From contig JAJDDI010000047.1 in NCBI GenBank assembly GCA_029260375.1, positions 1 through 64,000 of the forward strand: a stretch of 64,000 nucleotides of DNA. Reading direction: 5' to 3'. Position 1 is the stretch's first letter, and each line of letters opens with the position of its first letter. This document shows positions 56,182 through 64,000 of this stretch, one piece after another. The stretch comes from Phycisphaerales bacterium. Its GTDB lineage: Bacteria > Planctomycetota > Phycisphaerae > Phycisphaerales > UBA1924. Position numbers and translations under genes: made by a program. The notes below the pieces were generated by a model. It saw nothing but the letters and a program-made list of their open reading frames with translations, was not told the DNA's origin and ran no database searches.

Positions 56182-58641
56182 TCAGCGGTTGGTGAAGGGC
56201 GACGTGGTCCGGGCGATGTTGTGGGATCCGGCGCCCAGCCGGGCCCGCTTCTCGATCCGCTTCCGGCGGGCCTCGTCCGGGTCCACGCTCAGGAGCTTGT
56301 GCACCTGGTCCATCGCGTCCTTCTCACTACCCGGGTCGTAGCGGAGCACCACGGGCTGGCCGTCGGTGTTGCGCAGGGGCTGGCGATCGTCGCCCAGCTT
56401 CGTCAGCACCCACCCGTCCAGGTCCGCGCGCCACCGGGGCAGGTAGTCCCGCTCTACGGCGCCGACGCTGACCGCGTCCAGCCCGCCCGCCTTGATCTGC
56501 GCGCCCAGCGCTTTGCGGGCCAGATCGCCCAGCTCAGGCACGATCGGGCCCCCGCCCTCGAGCAGGCGCACGCTTCCGTCCCACACGACCGGAGGGAAGC
56601 GCAGGAACGTCCGGGCCGAAGCCTCGCGGCCCGCTCGCTCGTAGGCGGCCTGTTCGGGCATCCCCGAGCCCAGGGCCGCGCGGAAACTGTCCATCAGCTC
56701 GCGTTCGAAGTACCCCGTGACGGCCACGCCGGGCTGCGGGAAGTCACGCCCATCGCGGAATATGGGCACGCCCACGCGGCTCTCGAACCCCTCCAGGCGG
56801 TGCTCTCGGAGGATGTCGCGGGCGAGCACTCGCAACTCCGTGGATTCCTTGATCGGGGCGACACGGATGAGCGACTGGCGCAGCTTCTCCTGGTCCAATG
56901 CCACGGGCTCGAGGGACTCGGACTCTCGCGAGAGCTCCGACACCCGCTGGACGTAGTTATCGTCTACGGAACCGCTCGCCTGGGCCGGGCCCACTCGCGA
57001 GATATGCCGCAGGACGTACTCGGCCCGCGCCCGCGCTCGATCGCCCATCTGGCCGAGCGCCTGGGTGGACAGCGTTTCCCCCTGGGCATGCAGGGCGATC
57101 AGCCCGCGCGCCGCGTCCGGAAGCAGCTCGCCGCCCCGCTCGAACCCGTCAGCGATCTGGCTGGCCCAGTCCCCCGGCACGACGCCGCCCAGCAGACTCG
57201 CCGAGAGGGCCGCCCGCTCGGGCTGCGTGACCTTTCGCAGGACCGCCCGGTCCCCGACGCGGAGCACGTCCGCCACGCCCGCGGCGCCCCACCACTGGAC
57301 CACCGCGTCCGGGGAGACCGCCGCACGCGGCGACGCCGCCGCCCCGGGTTGACCGGCGCTGGCCATGATCTCATTGATCCGCGCCAGCTCCACCTGCCGC
57401 TGGCTGACCTGCATCTGCTTCTCGACGGCTCGGCTCAGGACACTCTCGTACTGCTCGGGCGTGATGCCCGCGGCACTGGACGGGTCCGCCTGGTACGCCT
57501 CGAGCGCGGACCGGGCGTCCTTGGCGACGCTCTGGCGGGCCTTGAAGTCGCCCAGCAGGGCGTCGGCGAGCATCCGGTCCCGGCGGGAGACCCGCAGCTC
57601 GCCCAGGGCCCGCTCCCGCTGGGCCGGCGTCAGGCGCCCCTCGTCGATCAGAGACTGGGTCCTGGTCGCGAACCCCTCCGGGTCGCCCTGGGTGATGACC
57701 TGCCGCAGCTCCGCGGCGACGGCTTGCTGGTCCGCCTCGGCCTTGGCGGTCTGGATCTGCCCGCTCAGCCGCAGACGCGTCTGCCCGTCGGCGACCGACC
57801 CGTCCAGCCGCTCGGTCGCCAGATCGGCGTCGCCCCGGAGCAGCGCGTCGCTGACCTCGTTGGCGACTGCCTGGTTCGACTGGGCACGGTTCTGGATCTC
57901 CGCGTCGACCAGCGTGGCCTGGGCCTGCCGCTGGGCCAGCCCCAGGTTCTCGCCCAGCACCGACCGGAACGCGTCGACACGCTCGCGGTTGCCCGCCCGC
58001 GCCGCCTCGAGCATGTGCGGCGCCAGCACCGCCAGGCGCTCACGCTCGTCCACGTCGGGGAGCTGGCGGCGCAGCTCGTCAAACTCGCTCCGGATCGTGT
58101 CCTTCCCGTCGGCGAAGGCGAAGCGGCTGGACGCCAGCTCGAGCATCAGCCCGTCGGCCTCCTTCTTGACCCGCTCACGCTGGTCCCCGAGCATCCGCAG
58201 CAGCGATGGGCGCAGCGAGCGGTAGCCCTGGGCGTGGGCCTCGGTGAGCCCCTGCGTCTGCTCGGCGATGACCGAGTCGGCGAAGGCCTCCAGATCCATC
58301 CCCTCCGGGACGATCCATTCCGGGTTCTGGTCCGGGTTCGTGATGGCCTGTTCGAACAGCACCACGTCGTTCTGGGCACGCTCGAACCCGTGGGACTTGT
58401 CGAGGTAGGCCGCCTCCTTGTCGCCGGCGATCTTGGCCCGGGCCACGCCCTCGAGCGCCGAGAGCCCCAGGCCCAGCGCCTGCTGGAGACGGACGAAGCC
58501 GGGCGATGCGCCGGCGCCGCTGGGCGAGCGGATCGACACGGGGTCGATCCCTTGGCTGATGCCCACGCTCGGGGTCTGGCCGCCCACCCGGCGTCGGGCC
58601 AGACGGACCTCCGGCGCCCCGGAGCCGCTCAGGCGGCTCAC
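56182..58641 (-). CDS. Internal virion protein (T7 gp15-like)
   Basis: An 819-residue, largely alpha-helical protein located between gp14-like and gp16-like genes, exactly where T7 gp15 lies. It starts MSRLSGSGAPEVRLARRRVG, has a long helical repeat-like middle rich in Ala, Glu, Gln and Arg, and ends with HKLLSVDPDEARRKRIEKR. There are no membrane segments or enzyme motifs. Its start overlaps the gp14-like stop by ATGA. It should be part of the core that is ejected into the periplasm. Confidence 0.8.
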   Translation of the reverse strand: MSRLSGSGAPEVRLARRRVGGQTPSVGISQGIDPVSIRSPSGAGASPGFVRLQQALGLGLSALEGVARAKIAGDKEAAYLDKSHGFERAQNDVVLFEQAITNPDQNPEWIVPEGMDLEAFADSVIAEQTQGLTEAHAQGYRSLRPSLLRMLGDQRERVKKEADGLMLELASSRFAFADGKDTIRSEFDELRRQLPDVDERERLAVLAPHMLEAARAGNRERVDAFRSVLGENLGLAQRQAQATLVDAEIQNRAQSNQAVANEVSDALLRGDADLATERLDGSVADGQTRLRLSGQIQTAKAEADQQAVAAELRQVITQGDPEGFATRTQSLIDEGRLTPAQRERALGELRVSRRDRMLADALLGDFKARQSVAKDARSALEAYQADPSSAAGITPEQYESVLSRAVEKQMQVSQRQVELARINEIMASAGQPGAAASPRAAVSPDAVVQWWGAAGVADVLRVGDRAVLRKVTQPERAALSASLLGGVVPGDWASQIADGFERGGELLPDAARGLIALHAQGETLSTQALGQMGDRARARAEYVLRHISRVGPAQASGSVDDNYVQRVSELSRESESLEPVALDQEKLRQSLIRVAPIKESTELRVLARDILREHRLEGFESRVGVPIFRDGRDFPQPGVAVTGYFERELMDSFRAALGSGMPEQAAYERAGREASARTFLRFPPVVWDGSVRLLEGGGPIVPELGDLARKALGAQIKAGGLDAVSVGAVERDYLPRWRADLDGWVLTKLGDDRQPLRNTDGQPVVLRYDPGSEKDAMDQVHKLLSVDPDEARRKRIEKRARLGAGSHNIARTTSPFTNR

Positions 58642-59165
58642 GGCGCGTCCCCGGTCGATGTGCCAGCCCCGGAGCCCCCGAAGGCGTCAGACAGGCCCTG
58701 GCCCGCCGAGAGGCCCTGGGCCCCGAGCTGGAGCCCGCCGACCAGACCCGCCAGCAGGGGGTTCTCCACCCGGCTGTTGAGCCCGATCTCGGTCCCCGCC
58801 AGGCCCGAGTTGATCGCGTAGATCTGGTTCACGCGGTTCTCCTCGATGATTTGCAGGTTGAGCGCCTGGTCGCTGTCGGCGGCGTAGAGCAGGCGGGTGA
58901 AGCTGCCCCCGACGCCCGTGCCCGTCGCCCCCGCCTTGACCCGCAGCGCCCCGCGGATCTGCGCGGCCCGGCGGGTCTCCTGGATCCGCTTGAGGCTCGC
59001 GTCCTGGTTCGCCTGGCGCCGCTGGACCTGCGAGTTTCGATTGGCCAGGCGGCGCTGGTCCTCGATGGCCCGGTTCTGCGCCGACGCCTGCATGAGGCTC
59101 GTGGCCCCGCCGACGACCGCGCTGCCCAGCGTGAGCGCGAGCACGAGTGGTTCGATCCCGGTCAT
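58638..59165 (-). CDS. Internal virion protein (T7 gp14-like)
   Basis: A 175-residue protein from the ATG at 59165. It begins with a hydrophobic segment (LVLALTLGSAVVGGATSLM), as gp14 proteins do when they enter the outer membrane, followed by a coiled-coil stretch (NRAIEDQRRLANRNSQVQR) and a Gly-rich C-terminus. It overlaps both neighbours by ATGA: the tail tubular B stop upstream and the gp15-like start downstream. The order 12-14-15-16 is thus preserved without a gp13 homologue. Confidence 0.78.
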   Translation of the reverse strand: MTGIEPLVLALTLGSAVVGGATSLMQASAQNRAIEDQRRLANRNSQVQRRQANQDASLKRIQETRRAAQIRGALRVKAGATGTGVGGSFTRLLYAADSDQALNLQIIEENRVNQIYAINSGLAGTEIGLNSRVENPLLAGLVGGLQLGAQGLSAGQGLSDAFGGSGAGTSTGDAP

Positions 59166-62017
59166 CCGCCCACCCCCTGCGTGATTTCCGCGACGAACTC
59201 CAGCGCGCTGATCCGGAAGGGTCGCGGCTTGGAAGACTGGATCACGATGGACTCGATCAGCTCCGCCGGGCCGGTCAGGAAGCTGCGTTTGACGCCGTAG
59301 GCCTCCGTCGCGGCAACGCCCGCGTCGAACACCTCGGTCCGTGTTGACGAGCCGTGCGTGTAGGTCACGACCAGCTCGTAGTAGGACGTCTCGGCGTGGT
59401 GGGTGACGATCTGGCTGATCTGCACCGCCGCGCCCAGGTTGGTCAGGCCCCGCTCGTCTCGCGCGTACGGGCGCGTCAGCTCCCCCTTGGCCAGGTAGTC
59501 CACCCCGATCTGCACCTCGCCCGCCGAGTAGTCGCCGTCGAGCACCACCGTCGTCCCCGTCTGGCTCTTGAGCGAGAGGACCGTGCCCTCGGCGGCGCCG
59601 AAGTCCGGGCCCAGCACCACCGACGTCAGGCCCCCGTCGTTCTGGGGGAGCGTGAACGTGGTCTCGTCGGGACCGGCGCTGTAGCTGCCCGAGGCGATGA
59701 CGTACCGCCGGTCCAGGTGGACGGGGATGCTCCAGTCCGTCTGCGGGACCTCGCGGCTGATCGGGACGTACTCGAACCACATGCGCGTGTCGCCCTCGAT
59801 GAGCATGAACATCTGGCTCTCGATGACGACCGCGTCGTGGATCTTGTAGTTGTCGGGGAAGACCCACTTGCAGACCGCCCCCTGCTGCTTCTCGGCCCCG
59901 TCGAAGTGGGTCTGGTAGGTGTAGACCTCATTGGTCAGCCTCGGGACCAGCGCGATGAAGCCGTTGGTGTCGCTCGTGGCCAGGCTCGCGACGCTCGTGG
60001 GGATGTACCGCGGCGTGTGCTTGGTGACGTCCTGGGCCGTGGTGCTCGCCCGCAGGTCGTCGAAGTACATCTCCCGGAGCTGGGAGTCGTTGACGGTCTC
60101 GGAGACGAAGTAGAGCAGGTTGCCCAGCGGCATGGGCCGAAGATCCTGGACCGTGTCGAACGTGGTGGTCTGCTCGATCGAGATGTCCGTGGGCGTGATC
60201 CCGGTGTCCGGGATCGCCAGCTCGAGCTGCACGCCGGACGTGGTGAAGATCGAGACGTTGCGCCGGAACGAGACCATGAAATCGATCAGGCCCACCCGGT
60301 CGCCGCCGATGGTGAAATCGATCGGGTCCGCGTCCGTGGGGTTGGCCGGGTCCTCGAGGAAGAGCTGCTCGAAGTCGCCCGCGGCCGTCATGGCGATGTT
60401 CTCGTCCCCGCCCAGGCACAGGCGGTTGTCCAACGCCAGTAGGTCCGCCACCGGGCGCATGTTGGCGATGAGCGCGGGCGGCGGGTTGGTCTGGTTCGTC
60501 CCGCTCTCGCGGGCCTTCCAGGCCCACACGTCCACGTCGAACTCCAGCGGGGACACGCTCGTCCGCGTCATGGCGATAGGCATCGTCGTCGGGTTGATCG
60601 TGCTCGCGTCGCCCCCGGGGGGCGCCTGGGACGCCCACCGCTCGTCGATGGCCTTGGTAGGGTCCGTCGTGCCGTTGGAGGCGAAGCTCGTGCCGGCGGA
60701 GAACTCGAAGGGGGCGCCGGACTGGCTCAGGTCGTACTCGCTGGTGTCCGGGGCGTAGATGTCGATCATCTCGGCGATGTACGTGTCGCCCTTCCACGGC
60801 GAGAAGATCTGGAACTTGCCCCCGCCGGTCTGGTTGGGGAGCCAGTTGCACAGGATGTCGTCGCGGGCGGTCCCTGACCGCATCGACTTCTGGCACCGCA
60901 GCGCGACCTCGTAGTTGTCCGTCGCGATGTCCGCGGCGAAGTCCTCGCTGATGACGAAGACCTGGCTGATGCTCGACGCGTCGATGCCGTTGGCGTCCAC
61001 GCTGCCCAGGGCGTCGTCGGCGAGCTGGACCTTGTCGTCGTCGATCTTTGACAGGATCTCGTAGTAGCCCACGGTTTCCGCCGAGGGCGGGCTGTAGACC
61101 TGGTTGGCGTGCTGGATCGGATCGTTGGGCGGGTCGACCTCGTTGCCGCCCGTCAGGGCGATGTAGTCCCCGTCCTCGTGGGTGTAACCGGCGAAGGCGC
61201 CGACCTTGGAGAGACGGTCGGTCGTCGCGTTCCAGGCCAGGCCGGTGATGACCAGCGCCCGGCGCTTGATGTGGACGATCGCGCCCACGCCGCCGGACTC
61301 GCTCTTCCACTGGCCCTGCGGGTCGTTCCACTCGGGCTGAGCAACGTCGGCCCCGGACCAGCGGCAGAACGTTGAGCCCGTGGTCGTGTGCCGGTAGTAC
61401 CCCGCCGTCTTGGCCGCCGTCCCGAACTCCGAAGACCCGCCCGCCAGGCATTGGAAGTACGTGTTGGCGTTGGGTCCGTAGCTGGCCATGATATCCCACG
61501 AGTCGTACACCGCCTGCACCGTGTAGTCCGCGGTCCCCGAGTTGTCGTAGGCCTCGGTCGGGCGCAGCGCGTTCGTGATAAACGTGGTGTCCTTGATCGT
61601 GAGCATCCGGATCTTGTCGGCGCCGGCGAACAGGTGATTCAGGTACGTCTGGGCGTCGGCGCTGATCGTGACCGTCGCCTCCGCCCAGTCGCTCGTGCGG
61701 AAGACCCGGATCTCCGCGTCGTCGTCGGCGCCGGGGTTGTTGTCGCGGGCGCCGCAGTACGCCACCAGGTACTGCTCGTCCTGGTCGCGGTATATCCCGT
61801 GCAGGCGGTAGCGGTGGGTCAGGAGCGACCCGGCGAACTGGGAGCCGAAGAGGGTGCCGGCGCGCTGGGACATCCCGTCTACGACGCTGAACACCACGTT
61901 CTGGCTGCCGTCCCCGACCTGGTTGGGGAAGCGCAGGTGCGGGGGCTGGCGGCTCACGCCCCCGTCGAGCCTCGGTGACGGGATCGTCAGGGCCGGGGCG
62001 ATGGCGGCCCGGCTCAC
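59162..62017 (-). CDS. Tail tubular protein B (T7 gp12-like nozzle)
   Basis: A 951-residue tail nozzle protein. The N-terminal signature is visible: PSPRLDGGVSRQPPHLRFPN followed by SVVDGMSQRAGT. The rest is beta-rich with blocks typical of the family, such as VDFMVSF-type and FTTSGVQLELAIPD strands and a fold near AVVIESQMFMLIEGD. Length is slightly above T7 gp12 (794 residues). The start overlaps the tail tubular A stop as ATGA. It would form the hexameric lower tail ending in contact with the cell. Confidence 0.88.
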   Translation of the reverse strand: MSRAAIAPALTIPSPRLDGGVSRQPPHLRFPNQVGDGSQNVVFSVVDGMSQRAGTLFGSQFAGSLLTHRYRLHGIYRDQDEQYLVAYCGARDNNPGADDDAEIRVFRTSDWAEATVTISADAQTYLNHLFAGADKIRMLTIKDTTFITNALRPTEAYDNSGTADYTVQAVYDSWDIMASYGPNANTYFQCLAGGSSEFGTAAKTAGYYRHTTTGSTFCRWSGADVAQPEWNDPQGQWKSESGGVGAIVHIKRRALVITGLAWNATTDRLSKVGAFAGYTHEDGDYIALTGGNEVDPPNDPIQHANQVYSPPSAETVGYYEILSKIDDDKVQLADDALGSVDANGIDASSISQVFVISEDFAADIATDNYEVALRCQKSMRSGTARDDILCNWLPNQTGGGKFQIFSPWKGDTYIAEMIDIYAPDTSEYDLSQSGAPFEFSAGTSFASNGTTDPTKAIDERWASQAPPGGDASTINPTTMPIAMTRTSVSPLEFDVDVWAWKARESGTNQTNPPPALIANMRPVADLLALDNRLCLGGDENIAMTAAGDFEQLFLEDPANPTDADPIDFTIGGDRVGLIDFMVSFRRNVSIFTTSGVQLELAIPDTGITPTDISIEQTTTFDTVQDLRPMPLGNLLYFVSETVNDSQLREMYFDDLRASTTAQDVTKHTPRYIPTSVASLATSDTNGFIALVPRLTNEVYTYQTHFDGAEKQQGAVCKWVFPDNYKIHDAVVIESQMFMLIEGDTRMWFEYVPISREVPQTDWSIPVHLDRRYVIASGSYSAGPDETTFTLPQNDGGLTSVVLGPDFGAAEGTVLSLKSQTGTTVVLDGDYSAGEVQIGVDYLAKGELTRPYARDERGLTNLGAAVQISQIVTHHAETSYYELVVTYTHGSSTRTEVFDAGVAATEAYGVKRSFLTGPAELIESIVIQSSKPRPFRISALEFVAEITQGVGG

Positions 62018-62616
62018 CGGTCCTGCCCGCCCGGGGGGCCGCTCTGGGGCACGGGCATCGGCTCGACGCCCGTGCGCCGGGCCATACTGACCTCGGACAC
62101 CGCGTTGTTGGCCGTCAGGGCCGCGTCACGCGCCAGGCTGCCCTGCTTGAACCGCTGGTACTTCACCGCCGTCTCCGCGACGATCTTGCTCTTGAGCGGC
62201 GCCGCGCACTCGGCGAAGGGCGTCTCGATGATCAGATCCAGGGCGATGACCAGGGCGCTGCCGAAGTCGTCGGTGTTGCGGTTCATGTCCCAGAGGAAGC
62301 CGTTACGGATCGAGAAGGCCCGCCGGTCGCCGTCGCCCGGGCGTCCCGCCTTGATGTCCAGCACCGTCGTGCCCAGCGTGATCTTGTAGACGCTGCCGCC
62401 CACGTCCGCGGCGGTGTGCGAGACGCCGTAGTTGGTGTTCTCCGGGTAGCCGCGGGCCTGGACCTCGCGGCTGGTCTGCTCGAGAAAGAACTCCGCCTCG
62501 GCCTCGGTGGACGTGCCGGCGGAGCCGCTGGCGTCGAGCGCCGTGACGCGCGGGATGCCCGCGGCGATCAGGACCATGTTGACCGCCTCGAGGGTGGTCA
62601 TGCCGGCGTCGGCCAT
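62014..62616 (-). CDS. Tail tubular protein A (T7 gp11-like), copy 2
   Basis: A 200-residue protein with the helical start TTLEAVNMVLIAAGIPRVTAL, then EAEAEFFLEQTSREVQARGY and LAL-DLIIETPFAECAAPL near the C-terminus, all features of the gp11 gatekeeper family. It joins the portal to the gp12 nozzle in T7. It is followed by the gp12-like gene with an ATGA overlap and preceded by a second gp11-like gene, so there are two related proteins in a row. The internal residues differ strongly between the two. Confidence 0.8.
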   Translation of the reverse strand: MADAGMTTLEAVNMVLIAAGIPRVTALDASGSAGTSTEAEAEFFLEQTSREVQARGYPENTNYGVSHTAADVGGSVYKITLGTTVLDIKAGRPGDGDRRAFSIRNGFLWDMNRNTDDFGSALVIALDLIIETPFAECAAPLKSKIVAETAVKYQRFKQGSLARDAALTANNAVSEVSMARRTGVEPMPVPQSGPPGGQDR

Positions 62617-62626
62617 CTCAGTCTCC

Positions 62627-63250
62627 TTACAGGTAGGCGTTGGACACGCCGTAGACGCTCACGCCGCGCCTCCGGCCCACGGTCTCGATCGCGCCGCGGT
62701 TGCCAAAGACGTTCATCCCCGACTGCTCGGCGTCGAGCGACTCGAACTCGCGCAGCGCCCTCATGCGCGTCCGGTCCAGGTCACGCACGAGCAGCCCCCG
62801 CGTCGCCCGGTCGGTCTGCTTGGCGAAGTGCCGGTTGTAGAACCGCATCGCGGCCTCGGCCAGGATGTGTTGCTGGGCGTGCCCGGGCAGATCGGCGAAG
62901 GTGAGCAGCCGGATCTCGTTGAGCAGGAGCGAGGCGGTGAACTCGTCGGTGTTGTTGTCCAGGTCGTAGATCCGGACGCCGTCAACCTTGAGCTTGCGCC
63001 AGGCGTCGGCGCCAACGGGCTCGAACCAGAGCACGCCCGTCGGCAGGTCGATGTAGTTGGAAACGTCTGGCGCCCGCGTCACGTCGCGGTAGGTGTTGAA
63101 GTGCCAGCCGCTGCGCTGGATCTCCTGGTCCGTCTTGTCGAAGGTCCGCTCGGCCATGCCCCCGATCGAGCTGGTCCCGGTCTGGAGCGCGCCGATGGGC
63201 AGGGACCCGACGCGGTCGAGCAGGTCGTTGATCGCTTCGAGCTTGGTCAC
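62627..63250 (-). CDS. Tail tubular protein A-like, copy 1
   Basis: A 207-residue protein from GTG at 63250 (GGAG 6 bases upstream). It has the same architecture as the following gene: MTKLEAINDLLDRVGSLPIG, then DKTDQEIQRSGWHFNTYRDV, RIYDLDNNTDEFTASLLLNE and the C-terminal RRGVSVYGVSNAYL. The WHFNT and LDNNTD parts are close to typical T7 gp11 motifs. Its start overlaps the preceding structural gene by GTGA. It may be the true gp11 and the next gene a duplicate, or the two may form adjacent rings. Confidence 0.8.
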   Translation of the reverse strand: MTKLEAINDLLDRVGSLPIGALQTGTSSIGGMAERTFDKTDQEIQRSGWHFNTYRDVTRAPDVSNYIDLPTGVLWFEPVGADAWRKLKVDGVRIYDLDNNTDEFTASLLLNEIRLLTFADLPGHAQQHILAEAAMRFYNRHFAKQTDRATRGLLVRDLDRTRMRALREFESLDAEQSGMNVFGNRGAIETVGRRRGVSVYGVSNAYL

Positions 63251-64000
63251 AGGGATCTCCTGGGCATGGCGCGGGCGCCGAGGCGGCGACGCGGGCCGCC
63301 GACCGCGACCAGGTCGGGAAGCACCGCGATCTCGTCCACGATCGCCTGGGCCATCAGGTCTCGGACCACGAAGACGCTGCCCTGGGTGGTGTAGTGCGCC
63401 GTGTCGCGGGCGACACCGTTGGCGAGCTGGCCCATCACGCTCAGCGGCTTGGCCATGACGAAACCGAAGCCGTTGGCGTCGGACAGCGTCTCCACGGCCT
63501 CGTGGTAGCTCGCCTCGCCGTCGCTCTCGACGCCGAACGGATTGCCAGAGCCCTCGTGGGGCAGATCGCCGAGGTAGAGCGTCTTGAGCGAGCTCTTGGC
63601 TGCGCGTGTGTTGTTGACCACCTCCAGCACGCCCGCGGAAAGCCCGCTGTTCTGGGCCGAGTGCATCAGGTGGAACTGCTTGGACCCCAGGCCCAGCAGA
63701 TGCTGGAGGCAGCGCTCGACGGGCGAGAGGTTGGTGACGGGCGACCGGAAGCTGGCGTCGGCGAAGTACTGGGACTTCCAGACGCCGTAGTCCGTGCCGC
63801 CGTCGCCCGCCTCGATGTAGTACACGCCGTTGGCGCCCAGGCTGACCGCGCCGCGGAACAGGATCACCACGGGGCCATCGACCGCTTCGACCTCGACCAT
63901 CGGCCAGTTGTTGTTCACGACGCCGGTGCTGGCGTTGAACGCGCCCCACTTGTCGGCGGGGAAGGTCTCGCGGTGGTGGACGATGTCACCGATCGAGAAG
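63247..64000 (-). CDS. Virion structural protein of unknown kind, 5' part outside window
   Basis: The frame is open to the right edge, giving at least 250 residues. It reads as a beta-rich protein (WPMVEVEAVDGPVVILFRGA, GVYYIEAGDGGTDYG) with a helical C-terminus and a basic end (GPRRRLGARAMPRRSL). It lies where the T7 order places the segment between capsid and gp11. It is not the T7 capsid by recognisable motif. It could be a head-tail, decoration or fibre-attachment protein; none is shown. Its stop overlaps the next start as GTGA. Confidence 0.6.
   Translation of the reverse strand, partial: FSIGDIVHHRETFPADKWGAFNASTGVVNNNWPMVEVEAVDGPVVILFRGAVSLGANGVYYIEAGDGGTDYGVWKSQYFADASFRSPVTNLSPVERCLQHLLGLGSKQFHLMHSAQNSGLSAGVLEVVNNTRAAKSSLKTLYLGDLPHEGSGNPFGVESDGEASYHEAVETLSDANGFGFVMAKPLSVMGQLANGVARDTAHYTTQGSVFVVRDLMAQAIVDEIAVLPDLVAVGGPRRRLGARAMPRRSL

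Larger units (their letters stand above)
40806..64000. mobile_element. Temperate T7-like (podovirus) prophage, left end to beyond the window
   Basis: Starts in the tRNA-Glu and continues past the right edge. It holds two leftward tyrosine integrases, a rightward early operon with DnaB and an adenine methylase, and a leftward late operon whose order matches T7 genes 11, 12, 14, 15, 16, 18, 19. The two operons converge at 48,918-48,923. Start/stop overlaps of the ATGA or GTGA type are frequent, as in phage genomes. No T7-type RNA polymerase, capsid, portal or lysis gene is in the visible part. Confidence 0.9.

Noticed and set aside
56176-58821. Long rightward open frame antisense to the gp15-like gene (881 codons)
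   Set aside because: It has no ribosome site and a repetitive Arg/Gly/His-rich translation. The leftward frame fits the T7 gene order and is coupled at both ends.

Overview
The window is GC-rich DNA (about two-thirds G+C by eye) from a planctomycete, most likely of the Phycisphaerae/Phycisphaerales. The evidence is an expanded set of proteins with a planctomycete-style prepilin N-terminus ([21 protein letters not shown] type), a secreted protein with a GC-type dockerin repeat, and a CpcT/CpeT-like domain joined to an FKBP.

The first ~40.8 kb is ordinary chromosome. It opens with the C-terminal half of a secretin. A STAS/anti-sigma kinase pair follows, then an iron-sulfur assembly cluster (cysteine desulfurase, IscU scaffold, IscA-type carrier) and an ACT-domain protein. 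Next come thiol-redox genes (a TlpA-like secreted thioredoxin and thioredoxin reductase), a group 1/2-like sigma-70 factor, a UVR-motif protein, a cation/proton antiporter with a TrkA-N domain, and mnmG. From 13.8 to 21.1 kb lie six tandem paralogous pseudopilin-like genes; a seventh relative sits at 32.9 kb. Further on are an exopolysaccharide glycosylphosphotransferase, a DnaJ/CbpA co-chaperone, the CpcT-FKBP fusion, malate dehydrogenase, and a compact mercury-type operon (CsoR-family repressor, thioredoxin-like protein, MerT-MerP fusion) with a palindromic G/C-tract operator. Acyl carrier protein, FabF, a FliN-like protein, a GH15 glucoamylase, the dockerin protein, purM, metK and nadD complete this part.

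At 40,769 there is a tRNA-Glu(TTC). From inside its 3' half to the right edge of the window, at least 23 kb is an integrated phage. Two leftward tyrosine recombinases lie next to the tRNA. A rightward early operon (44.3-48.9 kb) carries small coupled genes, a DnaB helicase, a likely Acb2/Tad1-type anti-defence protein and a D12-class adenine methylase. It converges on a leftward late operon (64.0 to 48.9 kb). In its direction of transcription that operon has the gene order of T7-like podoviruses: tail tubular A (two copies), tail tubular B, three internal virion proteins, small terminase, large terminase. The expected tail-fibre slot between the last internal virion protein and the small terminase holds only a short, oppositely oriented membrane protein. 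Capsid, portal, lysis genes and attR are not in the window.

The items most worth a second look are the temperate T7-like prophage in a planctomycete, its integrase whose C-terminus and stop codon are encoded by the tRNA, the putative cyclic-nucleotide sponge, the pseudopilin array, and the CsoR-family control of a mercury uptake operon.
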